A stretch of 64,000 nucleotides of DNA from Mycobacteroides chelonae CCUG 47445 (GCF_001632805.1 NZ_CP007220.1:3286001-3350000); one strand, 5' to 3'; counted from the stretch's first letter, positions 10,066 through 19,542 are shown. Notes: generated from the sequence alone by a model not told the origin. Numbers and translations: made by a program.

Positions 10066-11064
10066 TTACTCCGGTTTGGTACTGCGCCCTAACAACTGGG
10101 CGACGGCATCGGTGACGCTCAGTCCGCGATGACAGACGCCATGAACAGCTTCGGTGAGCGGCATCTCGACGTCATAGCTCGATGCCAACGCCAAGATGGA
10201 CTCACAGGAGGTGACTCCCTCCGCGACCCTACCGCCGGCGGCGTTACGTGCCTCCTGCAGCGTCTCACCGCTGCCCAGCCGCATGCCGAAGGTCCGGTTT
10301 CGCGAATGCGTCGAGGTGCAGGTGGCCACCAGGTCGCCGACCCCCGCCAGACCCGCAAGCGTGGTGTGGCTGGCGCCCAGTGCCAGCCCCAGCCGGGTGA
10401 TCTCGGCCAGACCGCGCGTGATGATGGTGGCTATCGTGTTCTCCCCCAACCCGACTCCGGCGGCCATGCCGCAGCTCAGGGCGATCACGTTCTTGCACGC
10501 ACCCCCCACCTCGCAGCCGACGACATCGGCGTTGGTGTACGGGCGGAAGTAACGCGTGGAGAAGGCGCGCTGCAGGGCCACGGCCCTGGTCGAGTCGGTG
10601 CACCCGATGACGGTGGCGGCGGGCTGGCCCGCCGCGATCTCGCTGGCCAGATTCGGGCCGGTCAGCACGGCAACCCGGCTCGGATCGGTGCCCAGCACCT
10701 GAGTGACGACCTGACTCATCCGCATGAGCGTGCCGACCTCGATGCCCTTGGCCAGGCTCACCACCGAGGATCCGGGTTCGATGAGGTCGGCCCAAGGGGT
10801 CAGGTTGGCGCGCAGAGACTGCGACGGTACTGCCAACAGCACCAGGTCGGCGCCCTGCAGGGCCTCTTCGGCCACTCCCGTGGCGACTATCGACGCGGGC
10901 AGATCCACATCGCTGAGGTACACCGAGTTCCGGTGCGTCGCATTGATCTCATCGGCTAGTTCGGATCGGCGTGCCCACAACCGCACATCGTGTCCGGCGT
11001 CGGCAAGCACCTTGCCCAACGCGGTCCCCCAGGAACCAGCACCCATCACCGCAGCCGTGGCCAT
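10066..11064 (-). CDS. gpsA: Glycerol-3-phosphate dehydrogenase [NAD(P)+]
   Basis: 332 residues from the ATG at 11064. It reduces dihydroxyacetone phosphate to sn-glycerol-3-phosphate for phospholipid synthesis. The dinucleotide-binding loop is [16 protein letters not shown] at residues 4-19. The catalytic Lys is in [17 protein letters not shown] near 190, and the substrate loop [11 protein letters not shown] near 220 and [11 protein letters not shown] near 255 are typical of GpsA. First gene of the gpsA / PLP-lyase / ddl operon. Longer in-frame extensions upstream run into fbiD and are not credible; a GTG 9 nt upstream is an alternative start. Confidence 0.96.
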   Translation of the reverse strand: MATAAVMGAGSWGTALGKVLADAGHDVRLWARRSELADEINATHRNSVYLSDVDLPASIVATGVAEEALQGADLVLLAVPSQSLRANLTPWADLIEPGSSVVSLAKGIEVGTLMRMSQVVTQVLGTDPSRVAVLTGPNLASEIAAGQPAATVIGCTDSTRAVALQRAFSTRYFRPYTNADVVGCEVGGACKNVIALSCGMAAGVGLGENTIATIITRGLAEITRLGLALGASHTTLAGLAGVGDLVATCTSTHSRNRTFGMRLGSGETLQEARNAAGGRVAEGVTSCESILALASSYDVEMPLTEAVHGVCHRGLSVTDAVAQLLGRSTKPE

Positions 11065-11092
11065 GGCAGACACCCTAGTCGGGGCTGGCACC

Positions 11093-11716
11093 ATGGAGTA
11101 CGTGGGCAGACAGGCTGGCACGGACTTCGGCGTGATCATCGCGGTCAAGAACTTGGCGACCGCGAAGAGCCGCCTGGCGCCGTCGCTGCCCGCACCTGAG
11201 CGGGAACGGTTGGTGCTGGGCATGCTGACGCACGCCATCTCGGTGGCCTTCTCCGCCGCCCCAACCGTGGCGGTGATCAGCCCCGATCCCGCGGCCAAGG
11301 CGGCGGCCGGCGAGGCCGGGGCCCGGTTCATCTTCGATGACACCCCTGAGGGCCACCCCGACCCGCTGAACAACGCGTTGCGCAGCGCCGCGACCCAGCT
11401 GCGGGCGGCTTCTCCGAATCTTGTTGTGTTGCAGGCCGACCTTCCTGCGGTGACGGCTCAGGAATTCGCGGCCGCGATGGAGGCGGCCCGCAGCCATTCG
11501 CGCAGCTTCGTCGCCGACCGGCACGGCACCGGCACGGCGGCGCTGTTCAGCACCGATGGCGAGCTGAATCCGCTGTTCGGAATCGATTCGGCACGGCGAC
11601 ACCGGGATTCGGGGGCCGTCGAACTCACTGGCGATTGGCCCGGCTTGCGCTGTGATGTGGACACCCCGGAAGATCTGAGCGCGGCCCGCGAACTGGGGGC
11701 AGCGCTGCCGCTCTGA
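11093..11716 (+). CDS. fbiD: Phosphoenolpyruvate guanylyltransferase (F420 biosynthesis)
   Basis: 207 residues of the CofC/FbiD nucleotidyltransferase family. FbiD joins phosphoenolpyruvate to GTP to make the activated intermediate that FbiA transfers in coenzyme F420 synthesis. The GT-A-like start [16 protein letters not shown] carries the nucleotide-binding Lys/Arg residues, [10 protein letters not shown] holds the metal-binding Asp, and DVDTPEDL near the C-terminus is a family hallmark. The start ATG at 11093 leaves 28 nt to the divergent gpsA start. An F420/PPOX-type protein is also encoded in this window (18475-18972). ppk follows after 17 nt in the same direction. Confidence 0.92.
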   Translation: MEYVGRQAGTDFGVIIAVKNLATAKSRLAPSLPAPERERLVLGMLTHAISVAFSAAPTVAVISPDPAAKAAAGEAGARFIFDDTPEGHPDPLNNALRSAATQLRAASPNLVVLQADLPAVTAQEFAAAMEAARSHSRSFVADRHGTGTAALFSTDGELNPLFGIDSARRHRDSGAVELTGDWPGLRCDVDTPEDLSAARELGAALPL

Positions 11717-11733
11717 GTCGGGCCGATAACCCT

Positions 11734-13869
11734 ATGATCACAAGGGTGACCACACCCAGCGTTCCCCCGGCCGCAACCACGATCGCGTCGGGTGAGGAGC
11801 TGCCCGAAGATCGGTATCTCAACCGGGAGCTCTCGTGGCTGGACTTCAACACGCGCGTGCTCGCCCTGGCCGCCGACGAATCACTGCCCATCCTGGAGCG
11901 CGCCAAGTTCCTGGCGATCTTCGCGTCCAATCTGGACGAGTTCTACATGGTCCGCGTCGCCGGCCTGAAACGCCGCGACGAGACCGGCCTGTCGGTGCGT
12001 TCGGCCGACGGCCTGTCGCCGCGTGAGCAGTTGAAACTGATTGGTGAGCGCACGCAGGAGATCTCCGTCCAGCACGCCCGGGTATTCAGCGAGTCGGTAC
12101 GGCCCGAACTCGCCGAGAACGGCATTTTCGTCGTCACCTGGGCGGACCTGTCGGAGAACGAGCGCAGTTACCTTTCCTCGTATTTCACCGACCAGGTCTT
12201 TCCGGTGCTGACCCCATTGGCCGTCGACCCGGCGCATCCGTTCCCTTATATATCGGGCCTGAGCCTGAATCTCGCGATCACCGTCCAGGTTCCCGAGACA
12301 GGTGGCCAGCACTTCGCCCGAATCAAGGTGCCTGACAACGTCGATCGATTCGTCAGGCTGCGCAGTCCGGAGGGCGCCGAGGCCGCGCAGGCGGCCCACA
12401 CCGCCCGCTTCCTTCCCATGGAAGAACTCATCGCCGCGCATCTGTCGGCGCTGTTCCCGGGTCTGGAAGTCGTGGAGCACCATGCATTCCGCATCACACG
12501 GAACGCGGATTTCGAGGTCGAGGAAGACCGGGACGAAGATCTTCTGCAGGCACTGGAACGTGAGTTGGCTCGTCGCCGGTTCGGCTCACCGGTTCGGCTC
12601 GAGGTCGCCGACGATATGACCGAGCACATGCTCGAGCTGCTCTTGCGCGAGCTGGATGTGAATCCCGGTGATGTGGTGCAGGTACCAGGCCTGCTCGACT
12701 TGTCCTGCTTGTGGCAGGTTTATGGCGTGGACCGTCCCGCGCTCAAGGACCCCACGTTCGTCCCGGCAACCCACCCCGCGTTCGGTCAGGGCGAGACCCC
12801 CAAGAGCATCTTCTCCACCCTGCGCGACGGTGATGTGCTTGTTCATCATCCCTACGACTCGTTTTCCACCAGCGTGCAACGGTTTATCGAGCAGGCGGCG
12901 GCCGACCCACAGGTCCTGGCCATCAAACAGACGCTGTACCGCACCTCCGGCGACTCGCCCATCGTCAATTCGCTTATCGACGCCGCCGAGGCCGGTAAGC
13001 AGGTGGTCGCCCTCGTCGAGATCAAGGCGCGCTTCGACGAGCAGGCCAATATCAAGTGGGCCCGAGCCCTGGAAGATGCCGGCGTGCACGTGGTCTACGG
13101 CTTGATCGGCCTGAAGACGCATTGCAAGACCGCACTGGTAGTGCGCCGCGAGGGGTCCGCCATCCGCCGGTACTGCCATATCGGTACCGGAAACTACAAC
13201 CCGAAAACCGCCCGGCTCTATGAGGACGTCGGCCTGCTGACCAGCGCGCCGGAGATCGGCGCGGACCTCACCGACCTGTTCAACTCGCTCACCGGGTATT
13301 CACGGAAGGTGTCCTACCGCAACCTGTTAGTGGCACCGCACGGAATTCGCGCGGGGATCATCGACCGCATCGACCAGGAGATCGCAGCTCATCGGGCCGG
13401 GCAGGATGCTCGCATCCGAATGAAAATGAACGCGTTGGTGGACGAGCAGGTCATCGATGCGCTGTACCGGGCATCGCAGGCCGGTGTTCCCGTCGAGGTG
13501 GTGGTGCGCGGGATCTGCGCGTTGCGACCTGGCGTTCCGGAGTTCTCCGGCAACGTCACGGTGCGATCCATTCTCGGCCGGTTCCTTGAACATTCGCGCA
13601 TCATTCACTTCAACGCCATCGATGAATTCTGGATCGGCAGCGCCGACATGATGCATCGTAATCTGGACCGACGGGTCGAGGTGCTTGCACGCGTCACCGA
13701 TCCGAAGCTCACCGCACAGCTCGACGATATGTTCACCTCCGCGTTGGACTCCCGGACCCGCTGCTGGGAGCTGCAGTCCGATGGTCAGTGGTTGGCCTCG
13801 CCTGCGGACGGCGAGGAGGTGCGCGACCATCAGGTCGAAATGATGAAACGGCACCGCTCGCATACCTGA
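11734..13869 (+). CDS. ppk: Polyphosphate kinase 1
   Basis: 711 residues, normal for PPK1. It reversibly polymerises ATP gamma-phosphate into inorganic polyphosphate, linked to stress survival in mycobacteria. N-domain start [16 protein letters not shown]; head domain with [16 protein letters not shown]; catalytic domain with [15 protein letters not shown]. The autophosphorylated His is in [15 protein letters not shown] near residue 486, and the phospholipase-D-like C-terminal part includes [11 protein letters not shown]. The start ATG at 11734 is 17 nt after fbiD; a GTG 12 nt later (VTTPSVPP) is an alternative. Confidence 0.97.
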   Translation: MITRVTTPSVPPAATTIASGEELPEDRYLNRELSWLDFNTRVLALAADESLPILERAKFLAIFASNLDEFYMVRVAGLKRRDETGLSVRSADGLSPREQLKLIGERTQEISVQHARVFSESVRPELAENGIFVVTWADLSENERSYLSSYFTDQVFPVLTPLAVDPAHPFPYISGLSLNLAITVQVPETGGQHFARIKVPDNVDRFVRLRSPEGAEAAQAAHTARFLPMEELIAAHLSALFPGLEVVEHHAFRITRNADFEVEEDRDEDLLQALERELARRRFGSPVRLEVADDMTEHMLELLLRELDVNPGDVVQVPGLLDLSCLWQVYGVDRPALKDPTFVPATHPAFGQGETPKSIFSTLRDGDVLVHHPYDSFSTSVQRFIEQAAADPQVLAIKQTLYRTSGDSPIVNSLIDAAEAGKQVVALVEIKARFDEQANIKWARALEDAGVHVVYGLIGLKTHCKTALVVRREGSAIRRYCHIGTGNYNPKTARLYEDVGLLTSAPEIGADLTDLFNSLTGYSRKVSYRNLLVAPHGIRAGIIDRIDQEIAAHRAGQDARIRMKMNALVDEQVIDALYRASQAGVPVEVVVRGICALRPGVPEFSGNVTVRSILGRFLEHSRIIHFNAIDEFWIGSADMMHRNLDRRVEVLARVTDPKLTAQLDDMFTSALDSRTRCWELQSDGQWLASPADGEEVRDHQVEMMKRHRSHT

Positions 13870-13918
13870 GCTAGCCCAGGTTCTTCCGGCTGAACAACTC
13901 TCCCCCGAAGGAGCTTTC

Positions 13919-14839
13919 GTGCCCGATCCGACGACGCGGACCGGTGCTGCGGTCCTTGCTGCCGGAGCCGCACTCTGGCGGTACAAGGAAGACACTGCCG
14001 GAGCCATCGAAGTGGCGCTGGTGCACAGACCACGGTACGACGATTGGTCATTGCCGAAGGGCAAGCTCGACCCCGGTGAGACGGCGGCCATCGCTGCCGT
14101 CCGTGAGATCGCCGAGGAGACCGGATTCAGCGCCCGGCTCGGCAGACGATTGCCATCGGTGAGTTACCCGGTGGCCCAGGGAACCAAACGCGTCAGATAT
14201 TGGGCGGCACAAGCTTTGGACGGGAAGTTTGAAGCCAACAATGAAGTCGATGAGATTCAGTGGCTGTCGGTGGCGCGGGCGATCAAAACGGTCAGCTACG
14301 CCGTTGATCGGAAAGTGCTGCGAAATCTCGCAAAGCACGAAATTGACACTCGGACATTGATCATTGTGCGCCACGGAAAAGCGGGGCGAAAGGAACGCTA
14401 TTCCGGCGATGACACGCTGCGTCCGTTGGACAAGAAAGGCCGCGCCCAGGCCGAAGCGCTTACCAGTCAATTACTCGCATTCGGCGCTAGCGCCATTCAC
14501 GCTGCCGATCGATTGCGCTGCCGGCAGACCGTCGAACCGCTTGCCGAAGAACTGAACACGGTGATCTATAGCGAGCCCGCACTCAGTGAAGAGGCCTACT
14601 GGGCTGATCGAAAGCGTGCACATCGCAGGATTCTCGAAATCGCCGGATCGGACGGCATCAGGGTGGTATGCACTCAGGGACGGGTCATCCCAGATCTCAT
14701 CCAATGGTGGGCAGATCGCGACGGTGTCCGCCCCGATAAGTCACGTAACCGTAAGGGCAGCATGTGGGTGCTGTCGATGCATGGCCAGAAACTGCTGGCC
14801 GCAGACCATCTGGACAGCCCGCTGCCTACCGGCGGCTAG
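13919..14839 (+). CDS. mutT1: MutT1: Nudix hydrolase fused to a histidine phosphatase domain
   Basis: 306 residues with two domains. The N-terminal Nudix box reads GKLDPGETAAIAAVREIAEE at about residues 44-63, with all the metal-binding Glu residues. The C-terminal phosphoglycerate-mutase-like domain begins with the phosphohistidine motif LIIVRHGKAGRKERY near residue 143. Mycobacterial MutT1 is known to hydrolyse 8-oxo-dGTP/GTP and diadenosine polyphosphates, cleaning the nucleotide pool of oxidised guanine. The start GTG at 13919 has GAAGGAG 6 nt upstream. It shares a bidirectional terminator with convergent hupB. Confidence 0.93.
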   Translation: MPDPTTRTGAAVLAAGAALWRYKEDTAGAIEVALVHRPRYDDWSLPKGKLDPGETAAIAAVREIAEETGFSARLGRRLPSVSYPVAQGTKRVRYWAAQALDGKFEANNEVDEIQWLSVARAIKTVSYAVDRKVLRNLAKHEIDTRTLIIVRHGKAGRKERYSGDDTLRPLDKKGRAQAEALTSQLLAFGASAIHAADRLRCRQTVEPLAEELNTVIYSEPALSEEAYWADRKRAHRRILEIAGSDGIRVVCTQGRVIPDLIQWWADRDGVRPDKSRNRKGSMWVLSMHGQKLLAADHLDSPLPTGG

Positions 14840-14861
14840 CCGCCAACACTGCCCCCAAAAG

Positions 14862-14899
14862 CAACATCGGGCCCCACCCTGAGGTGGGACCCGATGTTG
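14862..14899. terminator. Bidirectional hairpin terminator between mutT1 and hupB
   Basis: Arms at 14862-14878 and 14883-14899 pair over 17 bp with one mismatch around a 4-nt loop. The run CTTTTGGGGG follows on the hupB (minus) side; the mutT1 side has a weaker T run. It sits in the 68-nt gap between two convergent genes. Confidence 0.85.
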
Positions 14900-14907
14900 T
14901 CTTGAAA

Positions 14908-15477
14908 CTACTTGCGGCCCTTCTTGGCCGGAGCCTTCTTGGCGGGAGCCTTCTTGGCGGGAGCCTTGGTCGCAGCCTTCTTGGCAGGAGCCTTGGTCAC
15001 GGCCTTCTTGACGGGAGCAGCCTTCTTAACGGCGACTGCCTTCTTCACGGGCGCCTTCTTGGCGGGAGCAGCCTTCTTGACCGGGGCGGCCTTCTTGGCG
15101 GGAGCCTTCTTGGCCGGGGCTGCCTTCTTGGCGGCGGCACGCTTCGCCGGGGCGGCGGTGGAGCCACGCTTCACAGCGGGACCGTCGGCCGGAAGCTTCT
15201 GCGAGCCAGAGACAACCGCCTTGAACTGTGCACCGGGACGGAACGTCGGAACCGACGTCGGCTTCACCTTGACGGTCTCACCGGTACGCGGGTTGCGGGC
15301 GACACGTGCGGCGCGGCGACGCTGCTCGAAAACGCCAAAACCGGTGATGGTCACGCTCTCACCCTTATGCACGGTGCGAACGATGGTGTCGACGACGTGC
15401 TCCACCGCGGCGGTGGCTTGCCGGCGATCCGAGCCCAATTTCTGTGTCAGAACGTCGATGAGCTCTGCTTTGTTCAT
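14908..15477 (-). CDS. hupB: DNA-binding protein HU (HupB) with long Lys/Ala/Pro tail
   Basis: 189 residues. Residues 1-95 are an HU fold: [17 protein letters not shown], the [18 protein letters not shown] beta-arm region and the RPGAQFK end of the core. From about residue 100 a basic tail of repeated [15 protein letters not shown] units resembles linker histone H1, as in other mycobacterial HupB proteins, which compact DNA and affect iron uptake, lipooligosaccharide and drug tolerance. The start at 15477 has a strong GGAGGG 9 nt upstream. The open frame continues about 280 nt further upstream but crosses a leuD-side terminator, so that extension is rejected. Confidence 0.97.
   Translation of the reverse strand: MNKAELIDVLTQKLGSDRRQATAAVEHVVDTIVRTVHKGESVTITGFGVFEQRRRAARVARNPRTGETVKVKPTSVPTFRPGAQFKAVVSGSQKLPADGPAVKRGSTAAPAKRAAAKKAAPAKKAPAKKAAPVKKAAPAKKAPVKKAVAVKKAAPVKKAVTKAPAKKAATKAPAKKAPAKKAPAKKGRK
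14911..15160 (-). repeat. Degenerate in-gene repeat encoding the HupB basic tail
   Basis: Recurring units such as gccttcttggcgggagc and variants encode [10 protein letters not shown] motifs at irregular 9-30 nt spacing. This is protein-coding low-complexity sequence prone to length change between strains, not a CRISPR or mobile repeat. Confidence 0.85.
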
Positions 15478-15523
15478 GTAAAACCCTCCGAAGCCAGTGG
15501 TCCACTTTGAACCGACTTCGAAC

Positions 15524-15553
15524 ACGGTAAACCCAACTGCACCTGATTTCCAA
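15524..15553 (-). promoter_or_regulatory. Putative hupB promoter
   Basis: On the minus strand TTGGAA (15553-15548) and TACCGT (15529-15524) are separated by 18 nt, giving a start near 15517 and a 5' leader of about 40 nt with a strong ribosome-binding site. Pattern-based. Confidence 0.4.
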
Positions 15554-15609
15554 GTGCCACGCGTAATTTCGGCAAAATTCTCTAAGCCTTTTGCCGACCT
15601 AAAAGGAAT

Positions 15610-15628
15610 GCCCTTGGCCCCCAAGGGC
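15610..15628 (-). terminator. Hairpin terminator after leuD
   Basis: A perfect 8-bp stem, GCCCTTGG (15610-15617) with CCAAGGGC (15621-15628), around a 3-nt loop, followed on the minus strand by ATTCCTTTTA. It lies 11 nt beyond the leuD stop and isolates leuCD from hupB. Confidence 0.75.
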
Positions 15629-15638
15629 GCCCAATCAG

Positions 15639-16238
15639 CTACTCGGAGGGCTCCAAAGTACGGGGTTTGAACTCCGGCCGGGATGCCTCGAAAGCTTCGA
15701 TTTCGTCGACTTTTCGCAGCGTAAGGCCTATATCGTCCAGTCCTTCGAGCAGCCGCCACCTGGTGTAGTCGTCAATCTCAAACGGCACCACCGCCGTTCC
15801 GGCGGTCACTGTCCGATCGTCAAGATTCACAGTGAGTTCCAAACCGGGATTCTGCTCGATCAGTTTCCACAGCAGCTCGATGTTGGACTGATCCACCAGT
15901 CCGGCGACCAGACCGGCCTTACCGGCGTTGCCCCGGAAGATGTCTCCGAAACGGGACGACAGTACTACTCGAAATCCGTAGTCCATCAAGGCCCACACGG
16001 CGTGCTCGCGGGACGATCCGGTGCCGAAATCGGGCCCGGCGACAAGCACGCTGCCCCGGTTGAACGGCTCCTGATTCAGAATGAACGAGGGATCGGCACG
16101 CCAACCGGCGAAGAGACCGTCCTCGAAACCCGTTCGGGTGACACGCTTGAGGTACACCGCCGGGATGATCTGATCGGTATCGACGTTAGAACGACGCAGC
16201 GGCACACCAATTCCGGTGTGAGTGTCGAATGCCTCCAC
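15639..16238 (-). CDS. leuD: 3-isopropylmalate dehydratase, small subunit
   Basis: 199 residues, the swivel-domain subunit of isopropylmalate isomerase in leucine synthesis. Start [27 protein letters not shown] is the usual beginning, and the substrate-recognition loop [13 protein letters not shown] near residue 72 is present. It pairs with LeuC to interconvert 2- and 3-isopropylmalate. The gene is 30 nt downstream of leuC and should be transcribed from the leuC promoter under the IclR-type operator at 17733-17770. Confidence 0.96.
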   Translation of the reverse strand: MEAFDTHTGIGVPLRRSNVDTDQIIPAVYLKRVTRTGFEDGLFAGWRADPSFILNQEPFNRGSVLVAGPDFGTGSSREHAVWALMDYGFRVVLSSRFGDIFRGNAGKAGLVAGLVDQSNIELLWKLIEQNPGLELTVNLDDRTVTAGTAVVPFEIDDYTRWRLLEGLDDIGLTLRKVDEIEAFEASRPEFKPRTLEPSE

Positions 16239-16268
16239 TATTTCCTCTCTGTGCCTTTTGGCAGGTGC

Positions 16269-17711
16269 CTATTTTACGGATTTTGCCAAATCAGCTGGCG
16301 ATGAGAGCTTTCCCCGCACCGCCGTGGCCGCGGCGACGGCCGGTGACACCAAGTGGGTTCGGCCGCCCTTACCCTGGCGGCCCTCGAAATTCCGGTTCGA
16401 GGTCGACGCGCACCGCTGCCCGGGAGACAACTGGTCAGGGTTCATCCCCAGACACATAGAACACCCCGCCTGGCGCCATTGAGCGCCCGCGGCCGTGAAA
16501 ATCTCACCCAGTCCCTCGGATTCGGCCTGCGCACGCACCCGCATCGAGCCGGGAACAATGAGCATGGTGACCCCCTCGGCCACCTTCTGGTCCCGCAGTA
16601 CGTCGGCCACAGCGCGCAGATCCTCGATCCGCCCGTTGGTGCAGGACCCCACGAACACGGTGTCCACCGGGATCTCACGCATCGGGGTACCCGGGGTGAG
16701 ATCCATATAGGTCAGCGCCTTCTCGGCCGCCAGCCGCTCCTCCTCATCGGCCATCAGCTCCGGATCAGGCACGTCCGCGCTCAGGGGCACTCCCTGTCCC
16801 GGATTGGTGCCCCAGGTGACGAAAGGCGTCAAAGTACTGGCCTCGATGTGCACTTCGGCGTCGAACTGAGCGCCATCGTCCGTGCGCAGCGAGTCCCATT
16901 CGGCCACAGCGGCATCCCACAGCTCCCCCTCGGGGGCGTGCGGACGACCCTTCAGATACGCATATGTCGTCTCGTCGGGCGCGACCATGCCCGCCCGCGC
17001 ACCTGCCTCAATGGACATATTGCACATAGTCATTCGGGCCTCCATCGACATCTCTTCGACGGCCTGCCCGCGGTACTCCAGGACATAGCCCTGGCCGCCG
17101 CCGGTGCCAATCTTGGCGATCACCGCCAAAATGACGTCCTTGCTGGTGACGCCCGTCGGCAGGGGGCCGTCGATGTTGATGGCCATGGTCCGAAAGGGCC
17201 TCAGTGGCAAGGTCTGCGTGGCCATCACGTGCTCGACCTCGGAGGTCCCGATACCCATCGCCAGTGCGCCAAATGCCCCATGTGTAGAGGTATGGCTGTC
17301 GCCGCACACGACTGTGGTGCCCGGCTGGGTCAAGCCCAGCTGCGGACCGACCACGTGCACGATGCCCTGTTCGGCGTCTCCCATCGGGTGCAGGCGGATG
17401 CCGAATTCCTGGCAGTTGCGCCGCAGCGTTTCCACCTGAGTGCGCGACACCGGATCGGCGATCGGCTTGTCGATGTCAATCGTCGGCACATTGTGGTCTT
17501 CGGTCGCGATCGTCAGATCCGGCCGGCGCACCTGGCGCCCGGCGAGCCGCAGGCCGTCGAAGGCCTGTGGGCTGGTCACCTCGTGCACCAAATGGAGATC
17601 GATATAGATGAGGTCTGGCTCTCGGGCCTCACCCTCACCGGTTCCGCGTACCACTACGTGGGAGTCCCAGACCTTCTCTGCCAGGGTCCGGGGCTGTTGG
17701 ACACTAGTCAT
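16269..17711 (-). CDS. leuC: 3-isopropylmalate dehydratase, large subunit
   Basis: About 480 residues, the catalytic aconitase-family subunit. The [4Fe-4S] ligands are in [12 protein letters not shown] near residue 350 and [12 protein letters not shown] near 410. Active-site motifs [19 protein letters not shown] and [14 protein letters not shown] are intact. I chose the ATG at 17711 because GGAG lies 6 nt upstream and [13 protein letters not shown] matches the usual start; ATGs at 17714 and 17729 are in frame and possible. The gene diverges from the iclR-type regulator across a palindromic operator, so feedback by leucine-related metabolites is likely. Confidence 0.95.
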   Translation of the reverse strand: MTSVQQPRTLAEKVWDSHVVVRGTGEGEAREPDLIYIDLHLVHEVTSPQAFDGLRLAGRQVRRPDLTIATEDHNVPTIDIDKPIADPVSRTQVETLRRNCQEFGIRLHPMGDAEQGIVHVVGPQLGLTQPGTTVVCGDSHTSTHGAFGALAMGIGTSEVEHVMATQTLPLRPFRTMAINIDGPLPTGVTSKDVILAVIAKIGTGGGQGYVLEYRGQAVEEMSMEARMTMCNMSIEAGARAGMVAPDETTYAYLKGRPHAPEGELWDAAVAEWDSLRTDDGAQFDAEVHIEASTLTPFVTWGTNPGQGVPLSADVPDPELMADEEERLAAEKALTYMDLTPGTPMREIPVDTVFVGSCTNGRIEDLRAVADVLRDQKVAEGVTMLIVPGSMRVRAQAESEGLGEIFTAAGAQWRQAGCSMCLGMNPDQLSPGQRCASTSNRNFEGRQGKGGRTHLVSPAVAAATAVRGKLSSPADLAKSVK

Positions 17712-17728
17712 CATTGGCTCCGTGCTCA

Positions 17729-17757
17729 TTGCGTCTCATTATTTGGAACGCTAGTAT
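17729..17757 (+). promoter_or_regulatory. Promoter of the IclR regulator, probably leaderless
   Basis: TTGCGT (17729-17734) and TAGTAT (17752-17757) are spaced by 17 nt. The GTG start at 17764 falls 7 nt after the -10, where transcription should begin, so the mRNA probably starts with its GTG codon, a common arrangement in mycobacteria. Confidence 0.6.
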
Positions 17758-17770
17758 CGTTCCGTGAGAC
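17733..17770. promoter_or_regulatory. Nested palindromic operator between leuC and iclR
   Basis: Inner arms GGAACG (17745-17750) and CGTTCC (17758-17763) flank a 7-nt spacer. Outer arms GTCTCA (17733-17738) and TGAGAC (17765-17770) enclose them. The site overlaps the iclR promoter and start codon and lies 20-60 nt upstream of the leuC start, so one protein bound here could control both genes. Confidence 0.6.
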
Positions 17771-18465
17771 AGCATAGCGGTATCGGCGTCCTCGACAAAG
17801 CGGTGCAGGTCCTGACGGCCATCGGCGACTCCCCCTGCGGGCTGGCGGAATTGTGCGAGCGCACCGGGCTCCCCCGGGCCACAGCCCACCGGCTGGCAGC
17901 AGGGCTGGAAGTCCACCGACTCCTGTCCCGTGACGGTGATGGGCAATGGCAGCTCGGCGCCGGGCTGACCGAGCTCGCCGCACATGTCAACGATCCGCTG
18001 CTCAGCGCCAGCACCCAGGTGCTGCCGAAACTGCGTGAGATCACCGGCGAGAGCGTGCAGCTCTACCGCCGGGAAGGCACCGTCCGCATCTGCGTGGCGG
18101 CACTCGAACCACCAGCGGGGCTTCGCGATACCGTGCCGGTCGGATCACGCCTGCCCATGTCCGCCGGGTCGGGCGCCAAAGTTCTGCTTGCCCACAGCGA
18201 CACCGCCACCCAGGCCGCGGTGCTGCCCGGAGCGACATTCACCGAGCGTGCTCTTGCCGATGTACGCAAGCGCGGTTGGGCACAAAGCGCCGCCGAACGG
18301 GAGGCGGGAGTCGCCAGTGTGTCGGCGCCCGTTCGCGACCGGCATGGCAATGTCGTTGCGGCGATATCGGTTTCCGGCCCCATCGATCGGATGGGCCGGC
18401 GGCCAGGCGCTCGCTGGGCCGCCGATCTCGTGGCCGCATCAGAGGCGATAACAGCCCGGCTTTAA
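17764..18465 (+). CDS. IclR-family regulator of leuCD (LtbR/NdgR type)
   Basis: 233 residues. An N-terminal winged helix (GVLDKAVQVLTAI, then LCERTGLPRATAHRLAAGL) is followed by an IclR effector domain (GSRLPMSAGSGAKVLLA, PVRDRHGNVVAAISVSGP). IclR proteins at this position, divergent from leuCD, are known in corynebacteria (LtbR) and streptomycetes (NdgR), where they repress leucine and tryptophan or other amino-acid genes. The GTG at 17764 probably is the transcript's first codon. Function is inferred from family and position; the ligand is not known from the sequence. Confidence 0.85.
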   Translation: MRQHSGIGVLDKAVQVLTAIGDSPCGLAELCERTGLPRATAHRLAAGLEVHRLLSRDGDGQWQLGAGLTELAAHVNDPLLSASTQVLPKLREITGESVQLYRREGTVRICVAALEPPAGLRDTVPVGSRLPMSAGSGAKVLLAHSDTATQAAVLPGATFTERALADVRKRGWAQSAAEREAGVASVSAPVRDRHGNVVAAISVSGPIDRMGRRPGARWAADLVAASEAITARL

Positions 18466-18474
18466 GCTCCGAAG

Positions 18475-18972
18475 ATGGGAACCAATCAGCGCTCGCAGAT
18501 CGTCATGTCTGACGAAGAGATCACCGCGTTCATCAACAACTCACGCAACACCACCATGGCGACCATCGGCGCCGACGGACAGCCGCACCTGGTGGCCATG
18601 TGGTACGCGGTGATCGACGGCGAGCTGTGGTTCGAGACCAAGGCCAAGTCGCAGAAGGTGGTCAACCTCAAGCGCAACCCCACCATCACATGCCTCATCG
18701 AGGACGGACTCACCTACGACACTCTGCGCGGCGTGGCGATCGAGGGCCAGGCAGAGATCGTCGAGGACCCGGACAAGCTTTTCCAGGTGGGCATCAGCGT
18801 CTTCGAGCGGTACACCGCCCCGTACACCGAAGAAATGAAGCCATTTGTCGAGACGATGCTCAACAAGCGCATCGCGGTGCGGGTGCGCCCTACCCGCATT
18901 CGGTCCTGGGATCACCGCAAGCTCGACATGCCCGCAATGCCTGTGGGTGGGTCGACGGCGCCGCAGCAGTAG
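18475..18972 (+). CDS. PPOX/F420-type split beta-barrel protein (TIGR03618-like)
   Basis: 165 residues of the pyridoxamine-phosphate-oxidase-like barrel. Key segments are TTMATIGADGQPHLVAMWYAVIDGELWFETKAKS (residues about 25-58, given as a region), NLKRNPTITCLIEDG and the C-terminal RIRSWDHRKL. Mycobacteria have many such proteins, several of which bind F420 and some of which degrade or reduce polyaromatic or quinone substrates. A protein of this type follows the leuC/iclR locus in M. tuberculosis (Rv2991-like, from memory). The gene begins 9 nt after iclR, so it is probably co-transcribed. Actual cofactor not determinable. Confidence 0.75.
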   Translation: MGTNQRSQIVMSDEEITAFINNSRNTTMATIGADGQPHLVAMWYAVIDGELWFETKAKSQKVVNLKRNPTITCLIEDGLTYDTLRGVAIEGQAEIVEDPDKLFQVGISVFERYTAPYTEEMKPFVETMLNKRIAVRVRPTRIRSWDHRKLDMPAMPVGGSTAPQQ

Positions 18973-18980
18973 GCACGGCG

Positions 18981-19283
18981 GTGGGCCGGCTCGCGCGCGA
19001 GGCGTTCGACTCCTTCCGTGAGGGTCTACGTCATAAGAAGATCAAGCGACCATTGAGCGATGCGCTGGTCCACCACCTCGGTTCCGGCGAGGTGACCGGA
19101 GAGCAGGGCGACCGGATCCGTGAATTGTGCGCCGAGACCCTCGACATCGAGGTGGACGTCGCGAAGACCGGCGCGCATCAAGCACGCAAATTTGTGATCT
19201 GGACCCTGCGTCATCGTCATCCGGAGCTGACCGAGGAGGCATTGCGGATGTTGGGTGATTACCGCGCCGAGAGCTGGCGCTAG
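18981..19283 (+). CDS. Small conserved-looking protein of unknown function
   Basis: 100 residues from a GTG at 18981, 8 nt after the PPOX-type gene. The frame stays open well beyond chance and the product is soluble, charged and mostly helical: REAFDSFREGLRHKKIKRPL, then GSGEVTGEQGDRIRELCAE and a C-terminal RHRHPELTEEALRMLGDY. It has one Cys, no signal peptide and no membrane segment. I do not recognise a family. It ends 15 nt before the 3' end of the oppositely oriented tRNA-Glu. It may be overlooked in annotations because it starts with GTG and lacks a clear ribosome-binding site. Confidence 0.6.
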   Translation: MGRLAREAFDSFREGLRHKKIKRPLSDALVHHLGSGEVTGEQGDRIRELCAETLDIEVDVAKTGAHQARKFVIWTLRHRHPELTEEALRMLGDYRAESWR

Positions 19284-19297
19284 TTTCAGAAAAGAGC

Positions 19298-19373
19298 TGG
19301 TACCCCCGATGGGATTCGAACCCACGCTACCGCCGTGAGAGGGCGGCGTCCTAGGCCGCTAGACGACGGGGGC
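19298..19373 (-). tRNA. tRNA-Glu (anticodon CTC)
   Basis: Reads 5'-GCCCCCGTCGTCTAGCGGCC on the minus strand. The anticodon stem-loop is CCGCC-CTCTCAC-GGCGG with anticodon CTC, followed by the T arm GGGTTCGAATCCC. Acceptor GCCCCCG pairs with CGGGGGT (first pair G-U), discriminator A, and CCA is encoded at 19300-19298. Confidence 0.96.
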
Positions 19374-19470
19374 TAGAACATTTCCGTGCAACGCGCGTGG
19401 CGCGCAGACTTGACAGTCTAGCTCACCGGTATGCATCACACCAAATCACTTGTCGTGCAAATGATTTGCG

Positions 19471-19542
19471 CTGGGGTACCAGGACTCGAACCTAGAATGG
19501 CGGTACCAGAAACCGCTGTGTTGCCAATTACACCATACCCCA
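19471..19542 (-). tRNA. tRNA-Gln (anticodon CTG)
   Basis: Begins TGGGGTATGGTGTAATTGGC on the minus strand. The anticodon loop TTCTGGT has anticodon CTG, and the T arm is AGGTTCGAGTCCT. Acceptor TGGGGTA pairs with TACCCCA, giving U1-A72, with discriminator G; CCA is not encoded. U1-A72 is the known GatCAB recognition pair in bacteria that lack GlnRS. Confidence 0.96.

Noticed and set aside
11065..11373. N-terminal extension of gpsA, and the matching upstream extension of fbiD
   Set aside because: The two extensions would overlap each other in opposite directions. The Rossmann motif begins 4 residues after the ATG at 11064, and fbiD homology begins after 11093.
14911..15160. Repeats resembling a CRISPR or tandem array
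   Set aside because: The units vary, keep the hupB reading frame and encode the known Lys/Ala/Pro tail. There are no conserved repeats with unique spacers, and no cas genes are in the window.
16353..17777. Long plus-strand ORF of 474 codons opposite leuC
   Set aside because: Antisense shadow of a clear leuC gene: His/Arg/Gly-rich composition with no domain, caused by third-position GC bias.
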